From NCBI GenBank assembly GCA_001464815.1, contig LNDW01000024.1:192712-256711 (forward strand): DNA of 64,000 nucleotides. Direction: 5' to 3'. The DNA is from Betaproteobacteria bacterium Ga0077527. Its GTDB lineage: Bacteria > Pseudomonadota > Gammaproteobacteria > Burkholderiales > SG8-41. Below the pieces are notes generated by a model. That model searched no databases. It was not told where the DNA came from and worked only from the letters and a program-made list of their open reading frames with translations. Both the position numbers and the translations under genes were made by a program. Each line of letters starts with the position of its first letter. The stretch's first letter is position 1. This document shows, piece by piece, positions 7,837-17,385 of this stretch.

Positions 7837-8796
7837 ATGCGCCGCAGTGATTTCGACATCACTGACAAGATCCGCACCACCGACGCCATCGAGGTATGCG
7901 ATGAGGTCGTACGCCTGTTCCGCGGGCTGTACCGCCACGGTGATGCGCGGCAGATGGTGCGTGCCTTCGGCGACATGTCGAAGATGTATCACGGCAAACA
8001 TCCCGACTATCACCCCTGCGACACCGAATACCACGACATCCAGCACGTGCTTGATGTGACGCTGGCGATGGCGCGGCTGCTGGACGGCTACCAGCGCGAA
8101 AACGAACTCACCGATCCGCTGCCGGCGCAGTACTTCGTGGTCGGCGTGATCACCGCGCTGTTCCACGACGTGGGTTACCTGCGCCGGCGCAATGATCGCA
8201 AGCACCGCTACGGTGCCGAATACACGCTCGTCCACGTCGGCCGTGGTTCCCGCTTTCTGCGCCGCTACCTGCCGCGCATCGGCCTGCGCCAGCATGCGCA
8301 GGCAGCCTCGGTGCTGATCCATTTCACCGGTTACGAGCGCGACGCCACCACCATTCGCATGTCCGACCCGCTGATGCGCCGGGTCGGTGAGATGCTCGGC
8401 AGCGCCGACGTCATCGCGCAGATGGCCGACCGCTGCTACCTCGAAAAATGCCAGGACCGGCTCTACCCCGAGTTTGTGCTCGGCGGCATCGCCCGGCGCA
8501 GGCAGCCTGACGGCAGCGAAATCGTGATCTACAAATCCGGGCGCGACCTGATCAGCAAGACCCCGGCGTTTTACGTCAACGCAATGAAGCGCCTCGACGA
8601 AAAGCTCAACCGCGCCTACCGCTATGCCGAAACCCATTTCGGGGGCAGGAACCTCTACATCCAGGAAATGCAAAAAAACGCACGCCACGCCGAAGCAGCC
8701 GTCCGCCACGGCAGTGGTGCCGGCCTGCGCCGCAGCGCACCCAAGACCCTGGCCAAGGGCGTCAAGGCCTTCCCGGAGACGCTGGTCATCCGCTGA
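7837..8796 (+). CDS. HD-domain metal-dependent hydrolase
   Basis: A 319-residue protein with an HD/PDEase-like domain. Putative metal ligands are His66/His70 (EYHDIQH), His110-Asp111 (FHDVGY), a His in the VHVGRG segment, and an Asp in LGSADVIAQMADR. This resembles the order H...HD...H...D of cyclic-nucleotide phosphodiesterase-type HD proteins. The substrate is unknown. The C-terminal 60 residues are basic and lack recognisable motifs. AGGGA precedes the ATG. It stands alone between the Sua5 gene and a dehydrogenase. Confidence 0.75.
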   Translation: MRRSDFDITDKIRTTDAIEVCDEVVRLFRGLYRHGDARQMVRAFGDMSKMYHGKHPDYHPCDTEYHDIQHVLDVTLAMARLLDGYQRENELTDPLPAQYFVVGVITALFHDVGYLRRRNDRKHRYGAEYTLVHVGRGSRFLRRYLPRIGLRQHAQAASVLIHFTGYERDATTIRMSDPLMRRVGEMLGSADVIAQMADRCYLEKCQDRLYPEFVLGGIARRRQPDGSEIVIYKSGRDLISKTPAFYVNAMKRLDEKLNRAYRYAETHFGGRNLYIQEMQKNARHAEAAVRHGSGAGLRRSAPKTLAKGVKAFPETLVIR

Positions 8797-8893
8797 TCCG
8801 CGCCACGGATTGCCGTCGAGGCCATTCCGTTCGCCCCGCGCCCTGCGGATCAACTCCTGTGGGTCAAGTCCGCCGAGGCCTCTTTATCCCGCC

Positions 8894-8918
8894 GTTCGCC
8901 CTGAGCCTGTTGAAGGGC
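8894..8918. repeat. REP-like short palindrome
   Basis: The stretch reads GTTCGCCCTGAGCCTGTTGA and then AGGGC. On the other strand it gives the TTCAACAGGCTCAG word, similar to a widespread bacterial interspersed palindrome type. A diverged relative is at 27433-27483. The rest of the 221-bp gap between the HD gene and the dehydrogenase shows nothing else recognisable. Confidence 0.55.
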
Positions 8919-9017
8919 GCAGCCTGAAGGCTGTTGCATGATCAATAACCCCCGGCGCCTCGCCGCGGTTTTGCACTACATTCACGTTTTCACCACATCA
9001 CCCGCGAAAGAGCGACG

Positions 9018-9956
9018 ATGAAACACGACCTCATCCTCACTGCAAAAGGCCATGCCGGCACCCAGAAACGCATGGAGCAGGAATTCAACCTGATCAAGCT
9101 GTGGGAACAGCCCGACCGTGCCACCGCACTGAAGGCCGCGGCACCCAAGGTGCGCGCGCTCGCCCACACCGGCCACAGCAAGGTCGATGCCGCGCTGATG
9201 GATGCGCTGCCCAAGCTCGAAATCATTGCCAACTTCGGTGTCGGTGTGGACCAGATCGACCTTGATGCGGCCAAGGCGCGCGGCATCATCGTCACCAACA
9301 CCGCCAATGCACTCAACGACTGCGTGGCGGACTGCGCGATCGCGCTGGTGCTCAACACCCTGCGCAAATTCAGCCAGGCCGACAAATACCTGCGCGCCGG
9401 CCTGTGGAAATCCAGGGGCACCTATCCCTTCACCACCTCGCTCGGCGGCAAGACCCTGGGCATCCTCGGCCTGGGCCGCATCGGCGAAGAAATCGCCAAC
9501 CGCGCCAAGGCCTTCAAGATGGAGATTCGTTATCACAACCGCAACAAGAAGAATGTGCCCTGGACCTACGACCCCGATCCGGTGACCCTGGCGAAAAACA
9601 GCGACGTGCTGCTCGCCATCACCCCCGGCGGTGTGGAAACCGACAAGCTGGTCAACGCTGCGGTGCTTGATGCGCTGGGCCCGCAGGGCTATTTCGTCAA
9701 CGTCGCCCGCGGCTCGGTGGTTGATCAGGCGGTGCTGTTGAAGTATCTGCAGGATAACAAGATCGCCGGCGCGGGGCTCGATGTGTTCGAAAAAGAGCCG
9801 GACGTGCCGCCGGAATTTTTCGAACTCGACAACGTGGTGCTGCTGCCGCACATGGCGAGTGCGTCAAACGAGACCAGGACGGCGATGGGGGATTTGCAGA
9901 TTGAGAACATCCGGTTAAAGCTCGACGGAAAACCGGTCAAAACCCCCGTAACTTAA
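9018..9956 (+). CDS. D-isomer-specific 2-hydroxyacid dehydrogenase
   Basis: A 312-residue NAD(P)-dependent dehydrogenase of the glyoxylate/hydroxypyruvate reductase type. The Rossmann motif GILGLGRIGEEIA is near residue 152. The catalytic Arg lies in NVARGSVVDQ (about 230), the Glu in GLDVFEKEPDVP (about 260) and the His in LLPHMAS (about 278). It reduces 2-keto acids such as glyoxylate or hydroxypyruvate, or runs in reverse. Glyoxylate-linked genes at 21.5-26.6 kb make such a role plausible but are not adjacent. It is convergent with a Bug receptor gene, 3 bp apart. Confidence 0.88.
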   Translation: MKHDLILTAKGHAGTQKRMEQEFNLIKLWEQPDRATALKAAAPKVRALAHTGHSKVDAALMDALPKLEIIANFGVGVDQIDLDAAKARGIIVTNTANALNDCVADCAIALVLNTLRKFSQADKYLRAGLWKSRGTYPFTTSLGGKTLGILGLGRIGEEIANRAKAFKMEIRYHNRNKKNVPWTYDPDPVTLAKNSDVLLAITPGGVETDKLVNAAVLDALGPQGYFVNVARGSVVDQAVLLKYLQDNKIAGAGLDVFEKEPDVPPEFFELDNVVLLPHMASASNETRTAMGDLQIENIRLKLDGKPVKTPVT

Positions 9957-9959
9957 ATT

Positions 9960-10952
9960 TCATTGTGCCTCGATCCCCGCGCTGGCCATGATCTTTTTGT
10001 AGCGCGGGATGTCCCTGGCCAGAACCGCTGCAAAATCCTCGGGGCTGTTGGCGATGATCTCGTTGCCGCGGGAGAGTGCGATATCCACCAGATCCTTCTG
10101 CGCCAGCACCTTGTTCGTTTCCGTGTTGAGCCTGCGGATCAGCGCAAGGGACGTGCCTTTCGGCGCGAGCATGCCGTGCCAGTTGCCGAATTCGTAGCCC
10201 GCCAGTCCCTGTTCCTGGATCGTCGGCACTTCCGGCAGCAGGAATGAACGCTTCGCGGTGGTGACGCCGTAGATTTTCATGCGCCCCTGACGCACATGCG
10301 GTGTGACCGTGGGGATCGACAGCAGCGCAGTCGAAACCTCGTTTGATAGCACCGCGATCTCTGAAGGTGAGCTGCCCTTGTACGGCACATTAACCAGCTT
10401 GATACCCGCCATGTATTTGAGGACTTCGGTGGCGACTGCGCCATTGGCGCCGGCTACCGCGATGGTTATGCGGTCCGGATCCTTGCGCGCGTAAGCCACG
10501 AACTCCTTGAAGTTGTTGGGCGTGAACTTCGGGTTCGCAATCAGCGCGGTGCCCGCCGATACCAGTTGCCCGATGGGCATGAAATCACGTTGTGGGTCGT
10601 AGGGCAGTTTTTTGTAGAGGCCGGTATTCATCACCATCGTGCCGATGTTGCCGATCAGCAGCGTATTGCCGTCCGGGGGCGCTTTGGCCGCGATTTCGGA
10701 GGCGACGATGCCGTTCACGCTCTGCCGGTTGTCGACGATGATGCTCTGGCCGATGGCTTCACTGAGTCGGTTTGATACCAGTCGCGCCGCGAAGTCGGAA
10801 GGTCCGCCGGGTGCTGATGGCACCAACAGCCGGATCGGACGCTTTTGTTCGACGGGTGCCTGCGCCATGGCGGCGAGCGGTGCGCCGAACAGGAGGGCAA
10901 TCAAAGTGGACGACCAAAATACCGGGCGATACGCGCGAGTGACTGGGTGCAT
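9960..10952 (-). CDS. Bug/TctC-type periplasmic solute-binding protein
   Basis: A 330-residue receptor with a signal peptide ending near AAMAQA, then RPIRLLVPSAPGGPSDFAAR and IIVDNRQSVNGIVASEIAA as in other family members. GGAGGAG lies just upstream of the ATG at 10952. It is a single gene divergent from a carboxymuconolactone-decarboxylase-like gene, which may share its regulation. No membrane partners are encoded nearby, and the ligand is unknown. Confidence 0.9.
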   Translation of the reverse strand: MHPVTRAYRPVFWSSTLIALLFGAPLAAMAQAPVEQKRPIRLLVPSAPGGPSDFAARLVSNRLSEAIGQSIIVDNRQSVNGIVASEIAAKAPPDGNTLLIGNIGTMVMNTGLYKKLPYDPQRDFMPIGQLVSAGTALIANPKFTPNNFKEFVAYARKDPDRITIAVAGANGAVATEVLKYMAGIKLVNVPYKGSSPSEIAVLSNEVSTALLSIPTVTPHVRQGRMKIYGVTTAKRSFLLPEVPTIQEQGLAGYEFGNWHGMLAPKGTSLALIRRLNTETNKVLAQKDLVDIALSRGNEIIANSPEDFAAVLARDIPRYKKIMASAGIEAQ

Positions 10953-11105
10953 GGCTCCTCCTGCGGTGGCTGCCTGGGGACTGCGTGTTATTTTCTTTTC
11001 GGGCTAGCATAGGCAAGCAACCGTGGTCTGACAACGCACTGTTCACAATGCAGTCCCCAAACCGCTTTTTCGGCTTGTTCCCATAACCGCAACGAGGAGA
11101 TTGCC

Positions 11106-11723
11106 ATGTCTGCATCCGCGCCACTGACTCTGCGCCATGAGTTGCTGCCCGAGCGCATGCCGCCGATTCCCGAGGCACAGCGCAGCCCGGTGCAGCAAGC
11201 TGCGGCTGATTTGATCAGCGCGGGTCCCCGCGGCGGGGTTAAAGGTCCCTACAACGCCATCCTGCGCAGCCCCGGACTGACCACGCCGATGCAGCAGCTC
11301 GGGGCCTACATCCGCTTCGAGTGCAAACTGGCGCTGCGCATCAATGAAATGGCCGCGCTGATCACCGCGCGCCACTGGAGCTGCCAGTTCGAATGGCAGG
11401 CCCACGAAAAACATGCCCGCGCCGAGGGCCTCGCCGGGGCCATCATTGCCGCGATTGCCGAAGGCCGGCGTCCCGACGGGATGGCTGGCGACGAGGTGGT
11501 GACCTATGACTTTGTCAGCGAGCTGCTGGCACGGCATGGCGTCTGCGATGCCACCTATGAACGCGGCATCAGCCAGTTCGGCGAGGAAGGCCTGATGGAC
11601 CTGATGGGGGTGGTCGGCTATTACTCGGCGCTGGCGCTGATCATGAACGTCGCGCGCACGCGTATACCCGGACGCGAGGACCTGCCACTGCTGCCGTGGC
11701 CGCTGCAGATGGCCCGGGCCTGA
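11106..11723 (+). CDS. Carboxymuconolactone decarboxylase-like protein
   Basis: A 205-residue, mainly helical protein of the CMD/AhpD superfamily. The core RINEMAALITARHWSCQFEWQ (quoted in part) followed by AHEKHA resembles the family helix carrying the active site. The CxxC pair of peroxidatic AhpD members is absent and only one Cys is present, so a peroxidase role is unlikely; related proteins act on aromatic-degradation intermediates or are of unknown function. AGGAG precedes the ATG. It is divergent from a Bug receptor and convergent with a thioesterase gene. Confidence 0.75.
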   Translation: MSASAPLTLRHELLPERMPPIPEAQRSPVQQAAADLISAGPRGGVKGPYNAILRSPGLTTPMQQLGAYIRFECKLALRINEMAALITARHWSCQFEWQAHEKHARAEGLAGAIIAAIAEGRRPDGMAGDEVVTYDFVSELLARHGVCDATYERGISQFGEEGLMDLMGVVGYYSALALIMNVARTRIPGREDLPLLPWPLQMARA

Positions 11724-11726
11724 ACC

Positions 11727-12194
11727 TTATGGGCTGGCTGCAGGCGGCACCGGCCGCGGCAGCATGATCTGCGTCTGGGTGACAATCGCCGCGACGCGGC
11801 CGTCGCCGCCCTTGATCGTGGTTTCCCAGACGGAAGTGGTGCGCCCGATGTGCAGCGGGATGCTCGTCGCCTTCAGCACCGGTCCAACTGCGGCGCCGAA
11901 AAAATTGGTTTTTGATTCGATGGTGCCGCCGCTGTGGTTGGGTGGCCGGTTGGCCACCGCGCCCGCGGCACCCATGACGTCGGCCATCGCCATCAGGATG
12001 CCGCCGCCGACGCGGTGGTTGCGGTTCATGTGATGCGGCTTGACCACCAGTATTGCCGTGATTTTGCGGCGGGTCACCAGCACCGGTTCCACGCCGATCA
12101 GCTTTGGAGGTCCGCTGTCAAAGAGCGCCCGGGCGCTGGCGAGCTGTGCGGAGAGGGGGGTGGCTGCAATTTTGCCGCGAACAGTATTGGGCAT
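11727..12194 (-). CDS. PaaI-like hotdog-fold thioesterase
   Basis: A 155-residue protein with a hotdog-domain pattern: HHMNRNHRVGGGILMAMADV in the central helix region and GGTIESKTNFFGAAV in the strand that follows. Such enzymes cleave acyl- or aryl-CoA thioesters. The ATG at 12194 (AAGG upstream, 22 bp after the preceding stop) is preferred over a TTG at 12227 that would overlap the upstream Bug gene. It is the second gene of a two-gene unit with that receptor. Confidence 0.8.
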   Translation of the reverse strand: MPNTVRGKIAATPLSAQLASARALFDSGPPKLIGVEPVLVTRRKITAILVVKPHHMNRNHRVGGGILMAMADVMGAAGAVANRPPNHSGGTIESKTNFFGAAVGPVLKATSIPLHIGRTTSVWETTIKGGDGRVAAIVTQTQIMLPRPVPPAASP

Positions 12195-12216
12195 ACTTTT
12201 GCCTTGAGAAGCGGCT

Positions 12217-13179
12217 TTATCGTTCAAAAGTCAGGTTTGCGGCCTTTACCACGCGCCGCCATTTTTCGATGTCCCTGCGGATGTAGTCGGTGAATTCATC
12301 GATGGTCATGGTCAGCGGATCGGCACCGACGGCGAGCAGGCGTTCACGGATGGCCGGCGTGTTGACGGTGCGGATGATCGCATCGTGCAGCTTTTGCGCG
12401 ATGTCGCGGGACACCTTGGCCTGGGTGAGCAGGCCGTAGTAGTTGAGCATGTCGATGTTCTCGAAGCCCTGTTCCCTGGCCGAGGGAATGTCGGGGAAGT
12501 GCGGCGAGCGTTGCTGTGCCGCCACGGCAATCGCTTTCACCCGGCCCGATTTCACATAGGGCGAGATCACCGGCAAATCGACAAACATGCCCTGGATCTG
12601 GCCGGCAGTGACATCAACCACCGCCGGCGCCGCACCCTTGTAGGCGACATGGGTGATCTTGATCTTGGCTTCGGCCATCAGCATCTCGAGGCCGAGGTGC
12701 AGCGTGCCGCCGAGGCCGGCGGAACCGAAGGCGATCTGGTTGGGGCGGGTCTTGGCGAAGGCGACAAACTCTTTCAGGTTTTTTACCGGCATTGACGGGT
12801 GCAGCACAATCAGGCTGCCGGTGGTCATCACCGGCGACAGCGGCAGCATGTCGCGCAGCGTGTCGTACGGCGGCTTGGCGTAGGTGACCATGTTGATCGA
12901 GGTCACGCTGGCGGTGGTCATCAGCAGCGTGTGGCCGTCCGCGGGGGAGCGGATCATCGCTTCGGCGCCGATGGTGCCGTTGCCGCCGGCGCGGTTGTCC
13001 ACGACGATGCTCTGCCCGAGCAGTTCACCCAGGCGCGGCGCGATGTTGCGCGAGGTGATGTCGGCGGGGCCGCCCGCGGCAAAAGGCACCACAATACGTA
13101 TCGGCCGCGACGGGAAGGTTTGCGCAGATGCGGAAACCGCAGTCAGCAATCCGGCGGCGAGCAGAATCAGGTGTTTCAT
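12217..13179 (-). CDS. Bug/TctC-type periplasmic solute-binding protein
   Basis: A 320-residue receptor with signal peptide MKHLILLAAGLLTAVSASAQ, then FPSRPIRIVVPFAAGGPAD and IVVDNRAGGNGTIG. The ATG at 13179 follows GGGAGGAG and begins the signal peptide; the open frame up to 13305 has no such support. It is 22 bp upstream of a thioesterase gene, so the transported ligand may be a compound degraded through CoA thioesters. That link is inference. Confidence 0.9.
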   Translation of the reverse strand: MKHLILLAAGLLTAVSASAQTFPSRPIRIVVPFAAGGPADITSRNIAPRLGELLGQSIVVDNRAGGNGTIGAEAMIRSPADGHTLLMTTASVTSINMVTYAKPPYDTLRDMLPLSPVMTTGSLIVLHPSMPVKNLKEFVAFAKTRPNQIAFGSAGLGGTLHLGLEMLMAEAKIKITHVAYKGAAPAVVDVTAGQIQGMFVDLPVISPYVKSGRVKAIAVAAQQRSPHFPDIPSAREQGFENIDMLNYYGLLTQAKVSRDIAQKLHDAIIRTVNTPAIRERLLAVGADPLTMTIDEFTDYIRRDIEKWRRVVKAANLTFER

Positions 13180-13276
13180 GACTCCTCCCAGAGCATGAGT
13201 GGTTGTTTTTTTTAGACGTTCTTTTTTGGGATCATTATAGCCAGCGCCCGGTCCAATGCGTATAAAGCCCGCTGTA

Positions 13277-13894
13277 ATGACCATCGAAGCACCATCACCG
13301 TCCATTCACCCGAAAAGCCGTGCCGCCTGGCGTGCATGGCTGCAGCGGCAGCATCTGCGCGCTGCAGGGGTATGGCTGATCACGTTCAAAAAAGGCACCG
13401 GCAAACCACGCGTTGAATACGATGCCGCAGTCGAAGAAGCGTTGTGCTTCGGCTGGATCGACAGCAAACCCAGTGCGCTGGATGATGAGCGCTCGATGCT
13501 GTGGTTCTCGCCGCGCAAGCCGCGCAGCGGCTGGTCAAAACCCAACAAACAGCGGGTGGCGAGATTGACGGCTGCGGGCTTGATGGCAGAAGCGGGGCTT
13601 GCCGTCATTCGTGCCGCCAAACGGAATGGTTCGTGGACAGCGCTGGACGCGGTCGAGGCGCTTGAAATCCCGCCAGACCTCAAACGTGCGCTGGCGGCGC
13701 AGCCACCGGCCACGGAAAATTTCGCGGCCTTTCCGCGTTCTGTGAAGCGCGGCATTCTTGAATGGATACAGTCGGCGAAGCGCCCAGAAACCCGTGCCGT
13801 GCGTGTTCAGACTACCGCAGACATGGCCCGCCGCAATGAACGCGCCAATCAGTGGCGTGGTCCGGCGGGACGTAAACAGCCTGGAGCTACTTGA
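13277..13894 (+). CDS. YdeI/OmpD-associated family protein
   Basis: A 205-residue protein of the YdeI family. The N-terminal HPKSRAAWRAWLQ, the EALCFGWIDSKPSALD segment near residue 56 and WFSPRKPRSGWSKPNK near 77 are typical. Members are cytoplasmic proteins of poorly defined role, some linked to protection from peptides or stress. The ATG at 13277 fits family starts best; 13256 is possible. It is divergent from the Bug receptor gene and followed after 1 nt by a membrane protein gene. Confidence 0.75.
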   Translation: MTIEAPSPSIHPKSRAAWRAWLQRQHLRAAGVWLITFKKGTGKPRVEYDAAVEEALCFGWIDSKPSALDDERSMLWFSPRKPRSGWSKPNKQRVARLTAAGLMAEAGLAVIRAAKRNGSWTALDAVEALEIPPDLKRALAAQPPATENFAAFPRSVKRGILEWIQSAKRPETRAVRVQTTADMARRNERANQWRGPAGRKQPGAT

Positions 13895-13895
13895 C

Positions 13896-14450
13896 GTGAA
13901 CATGCTTAAAAAACTGGGTCGATGGGCGCTGATAGTTGCCGTATTCATCGCGCTGCTCAGCGGCATCGGCCGCCTCACCACTTATTTCACCGCCGAGCGT
14001 TATTTCGAGGGTGCGGTGCCGAGCCGGCTGTTTCCGGTGATCAAGGTCGTGGAAGGGCCCGGTCGTTACGAACTGCTGCGCTGGCATCAGGTAAAGGCCG
14101 CGGCCACGGAAACGGCGCTGCCGTTCCGGCTGGGCGAGGACAAGGGCGGTTTTACCGTCCCCGACAACAGCGGCTACGAACCCGAAGTGCGCTTCAAGGT
14201 CAGTGCCGCGGATGGCGGCGGGCAGCGCGTCGAGCTTGATGTGATCGAGGATGACTACGTGATTCACGCCGCTTACGAAACCGATGGCAGCAAGGTGAAG
14301 CCGGTATACCTGCGGGTGTGGGGGCCGACGGCGATGCTGCTCGCGGTGTTTCCGGCAGCGGTGCTGACGCTGATTTTTGCGCGGGTGCTGCGGCGGCGCC
14401 AGACGCGTGCGGCGGAGGCTGGCGCAACTTCAGGTGGAAGCTCAGCCTGA
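13896..14450 (+). CDS. Unknown two-pass membrane protein
   Basis: About 184 residues with a hydrophobic helix near the N-terminus (LIVAVFIALLSGIG) and a second near residue 145-165 (AMLLAVFPAAVLTLIFARV), followed by an arginine-rich tail. The roughly 110 residues between them are soluble, probably periplasmic, with no recognised motif. GGAG at 13882-13885 is well spaced for GTG at 13896; ATG at 13902 is the alternative. It starts 1 nt after the YdeI-like gene. No family is recognised. Confidence 0.6.
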   Translation: MNMLKKLGRWALIVAVFIALLSGIGRLTTYFTAERYFEGAVPSRLFPVIKVVEGPGRYELLRWHQVKAAATETALPFRLGEDKGGFTVPDNSGYEPEVRFKVSAADGGGQRVELDVIEDDYVIHAAYETDGSKVKPVYLRVWGPTAMLLAVFPAAVLTLIFARVLRRRQTRAAEAGATSGGSSA

Positions 14451-15563
14451 ACGTTTGGCGGTCAGGCTGAATTCGCCGAGCGCGACGGCACGGCCGTTGA
14501 GCAGGACTTCAACCTTGTGCCCGCCGGGATAATGGCGGCGTGTGCTGAGGTCGGCCAGCGACAGGTTTTTGGCGAAGGAGATTGCTTCGCGCGCACCGAA
14601 TTCCACGGTCTTCAGCTTGAACACCTTGGGCGCGGACTGGCCGTTCGACTTGATGTAGTGCACACGCAGGTCCACCAGCACACGCTGCAGCCGGGGCAGG
14701 CGGTTCACCAGCTCAAAAGCGATGCGCACCTTGCCGCCGGTGGCCACCCGCTCGGGTGCGACGGTGGTGTTGCGCACGGTGACTTCGGCCCTGGCACCGA
14801 AGCCGCTGACCGCCAGCGCGCCGGCATTCCCACGCTTGATCGCCGAGCGCAGCGCATGGCGCACGATCCAGGCCCGTTCTGCTGAAGCGCCCTTGAGCCA
14901 GCGCTTGGCCACGGCATTGAGCAGCTCCGGATGGTCCTTGCCGATGTCGTTGAGGTGGTTGGCCACCGAGCGCCGCACGTACAGCGAAGGGTCATCTTTC
15001 AACAGCTCCAGCAGCTCCAGCGCCGGACGCGGATCGCGTTGCAGCGCGCGCAGCCGCGGTGCCCAGGGCAGGCGCGGGCGTGTGCCTTCGGACACCAGGC
15101 GGCGCACATGCTCGCTGGGGTCGCGCGTCCACGCACGCAGCCGCGCCAGCGTGCGTGCCTGGTCACGTTCGATGAAAGGACGGATGCTGAACTCGGCGGT
15201 AAAGCGCTGGGTCAGCGCGTACTGCGCGCGCATCGCGTCCTCGAAATGATCCAGCGCATAACTGGCGACATACACGGTATGCGGCATGAACAGGAATGAA
15301 GCCATGGAGCCGCTGATGTCGTCACGTGGCGCATCGAGCGAGGCGAGCAGGATGTCCAGCGCCGCCGGCACGTCCTGCGGCAGATGGGCGCGCAGCGCGG
15401 CGGCGATATGGCGGCCGCGCGGCATCAGCTCCAGCGCTTCGTAACCGTTCAGGGCGTCACGCAGGAAGGCGGCTTTGGGAAAGGCCGGATGCACCTGCGC
15501 GATCATCGCCGCGATGCACCGCGGGATGGCCCGGCCGTACTGGTTCTTCAGGGGTTCGGCCAC
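14442..15563 (-). CDS. DNA alkylation repair protein with HEAT-like repeats
   Basis: A 373-residue all-helical protein of the AlkD-like group. Repeated HEAT-type helices are visible, for example HVRRLVSEGTRPRLPWAPRL near residue 152 and SLYVRRSVANHLNDIGKDHP near 192. This pattern (R-L-V-S-E-G-x-R-P-x-L-P-W) is characteristic of the family. The C-terminal 110 residues form a separate beta-rich region. The likely role is recognition or removal of alkylated bases. The start is GTG at 15563. Its 3' end overlaps the convergent membrane protein gene by 9 bp. Confidence 0.82.
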   Translation of the reverse strand: MAEPLKNQYGRAIPRCIAAMIAQVHPAFPKAAFLRDALNGYEALELMPRGRHIAAALRAHLPQDVPAALDILLASLDAPRDDISGSMASFLFMPHTVYVASYALDHFEDAMRAQYALTQRFTAEFSIRPFIERDQARTLARLRAWTRDPSEHVRRLVSEGTRPRLPWAPRLRALQRDPRPALELLELLKDDPSLYVRRSVANHLNDIGKDHPELLNAVAKRWLKGASAERAWIVRHALRSAIKRGNAGALAVSGFGARAEVTVRNTTVAPERVATGGKVRIAFELVNRLPRLQRVLVDLRVHYIKSNGQSAPKVFKLKTVEFGAREAISFAKNLSLADLSTRRHYPGGHKVEVLLNGRAVALGEFSLTAKRSG

Positions 15564-15587
15564 GGATTTATTTCCGTTTCATGGCTT

Positions 15588-16790
15588 TCAGTTGAACGCC
15601 GACAACCCCGTCTGAGCGCGGCCCAGCACCAGCGCGTGGATGTCGTGGGTGCCCTCCAGGGTGTTCACCGTTTCGAGGTTGAGCATGTGGCGGATCACCG
15701 GGTATTCGTCGGAGATGCCGTTGCCGCCGAGCATGTCGCGCGCGGCGCGCGCGATGTCCAGCGCCTTGCCCGTCGAATTGCGCTTGAGCAGCGAGACCAT
15801 TTCCGGCGTCGCCTTGCCTTGATCGCGCAGCCGGCTGACATGAAGGCAGGCGAGCAGGCCCAGCGCGATCTCGGACTGCATGTCGGCGAGTTTTTTCTGG
15901 ATCAGCTGGTTAGCGGCCAGCGGCTTGCCGAACTGTTTGCGGTCCATCGTGTACTGGCGCGCGCTGTGCCAGCAGGCCTCGGCCGCGCCCAGTGCGCCCC
16001 AGCAGATTACAAAACGCGCGTTGTTGAGGCAGCCGAAAGGGCCTTTCAGGCCGGACACATTCGGCAGCCGGTTGGCCTCGGGCACGAACACGTTGTCCAT
16101 CACGATTTCGCCGGTGGGCGAAGCACGCACCGAGAACTTGCCCTCGATCTTGCGTGTGGCGAGGCCGGCCATGCCGCGCTCGAGGATGAAACCGCGGATC
16201 ATGCCTTCGTCATCCTTGGCCCATACCACCATGATGTCGGCAATCGGCGCGTGGGTGATCCACAGCTTGGTGCCGGTCAGCCGCCAGCCGCCATCCATCT
16301 TGCGCGCGCGGCTCAACATGCTGCCGGGGTCGGAGCCGTGGTCGGGTTCGGTCAGGCCGAAACAGCCGAGCAATTCGCCGGTGGCCATTTTCGGAAGGTA
16401 TTTCTGCCGTTGTTCTTCACTGCCGTAGGCGTAGATCGGCGTCATCGCCAGACCGCCCTGCACACCCACGGCGGAACGGAAGGCGGTATCGACACGTTCC
16501 AGTTCACGCATGATCAGGCCGTAGGCGACATAACCAATGCCGGCGCAGCCGTAACCCTGCAGCGGCGCACCGAGAAAGCCCATCTCGCCCATTTCACGCA
16601 TTACTTCACGATCGAAGGTTTCGTGGCGGTTCCAGTCGCGGATGCGCGGCGCGAGTTTGTCCTGCGCATACTGGCGCGCGGCATCGCGGATCATCCGCTC
16701 ATCTTCGGTCAGCTGCGCCTCGATCAGCAGCGGGTCGGCCCAGTCGAACCGGCCGCCGGTGAGGGTGACACTGCCGCGGTCGGCACTCAC
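15588..16790 (-). CDS. gcdH: Glutaryl-CoA dehydrogenase
   Basis: A 400-residue acyl-CoA dehydrogenase. FAD-site motifs [17 protein letters not shown] and [16 protein letters not shown] are present. The C-terminal [20 protein letters not shown] carries the catalytic Glu in the glutaryl-CoA dehydrogenase arrangement. The enzyme oxidises and decarboxylates glutaryl-CoA to crotonyl-CoA in lysine, tryptophan and aromatic degradation. It begins with GTG at 16790, overlapping the upstream TGA by 4 nt (GTGA), so it is coupled to the flavin-binding-fold gene before it. A CoA-transferase gene, often its neighbour, is instead at 31.7 kb. Confidence 0.9.
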   Translation of the reverse strand: MSADRGSVTLTGGRFDWADPLLIEAQLTEDERMIRDAARQYAQDKLAPRIRDWNRHETFDREVMREMGEMGFLGAPLQGYGCAGIGYVAYGLIMRELERVDTAFRSAVGVQGGLAMTPIYAYGSEEQRQKYLPKMATGELLGCFGLTEPDHGSDPGSMLSRARKMDGGWRLTGTKLWITHAPIADIMVVWAKDDEGMIRGFILERGMAGLATRKIEGKFSVRASPTGEIVMDNVFVPEANRLPNVSGLKGPFGCLNNARFVICWGALGAAEACWHSARQYTMDRKQFGKPLAANQLIQKKLADMQSEIALGLLACLHVSRLRDQGKATPEMVSLLKRNSTGKALDIARAARDMLGGNGISDEYPVIRHMLNLETVNTLEGTHDIHALVLGRAQTGLSAFN

Positions 16791-17338
16791 GTGTTGCGCT
16801 CCAGGATTTGTGTCGGCAGGCCGTCGATGCTGGCCTGGTTATTCTGCGCCCAGTAGTCGCGCACGCCGGCTTCGCCCTTTTTTTCAGCCCAGGCCTCGAG
16901 TGAACCGCGTTCACCACGGTAATCCATCAGCGGCACACCCATGCCGCAGGAGGTCTGGACATGGCTCACCGCGAGGTCAAAAATCTGCCGTGCACCGGGC
17001 AGCGGTTTGAAGCGCGAGTACAGCGAGGGCCAGTCGGCGTCCTTCTGGTGAACCACACGCGCCTTGCCGTAAAGGCGCAGGATCAGCGGCGCGCCGTCGA
17101 AGGCGCAGAACATCAGCGTCATCCGCGGATCAACGGGTATATGCGCCGCGGTTTCGTTGCCGCTGCCGGTGACGTTGAGCCAGGCGACGCGGTTGGCATC
17201 GAGCACACGCATCGAGTCCATGCCCTTGGGCGACAGGTTGATGCGGCTGTCTGCGGTAGCGGTGGCGACAAAAAACAGTTTTTGTACGGCGATGAACTGC
17301 TGATGGCGTCCGGACAGCTCGGTGTACATCTGGGCCAT
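16787..17338 (-). CDS. Pyridoxamine 5'-phosphate oxidase-like FMN protein
   Basis: A 183-residue split-barrel flavin-binding protein. It has [20 protein letters not shown] near residue 22, [17 protein letters not shown] near 51 and [11 protein letters not shown] near 72. These fit the PPOX family of FMN- or F420-binding proteins, not genuine PdxH. The substrate is unknown. GGGAG precedes the ATG. It overlaps gcdH by 4 nt. Confidence 0.82.
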   Translation of the reverse strand: MAQMYTELSGRHQQFIAVQKLFFVATATADSRINLSPKGMDSMRVLDANRVAWLNVTGSGNETAAHIPVDPRMTLMFCAFDGAPLILRLYGKARVVHQKDADWPSLYSRFKPLPGARQIFDLAVSHVQTSCGMGVPLMDYRGERGSLEAWAEKKGEAGVRDYWAQNNQASIDGLPTQILERNT

Positions 17339-17385
17339 GACGGGCTCCCGCGTTTCAGAGCCACCGATGATAACGCGGGCGCGGC

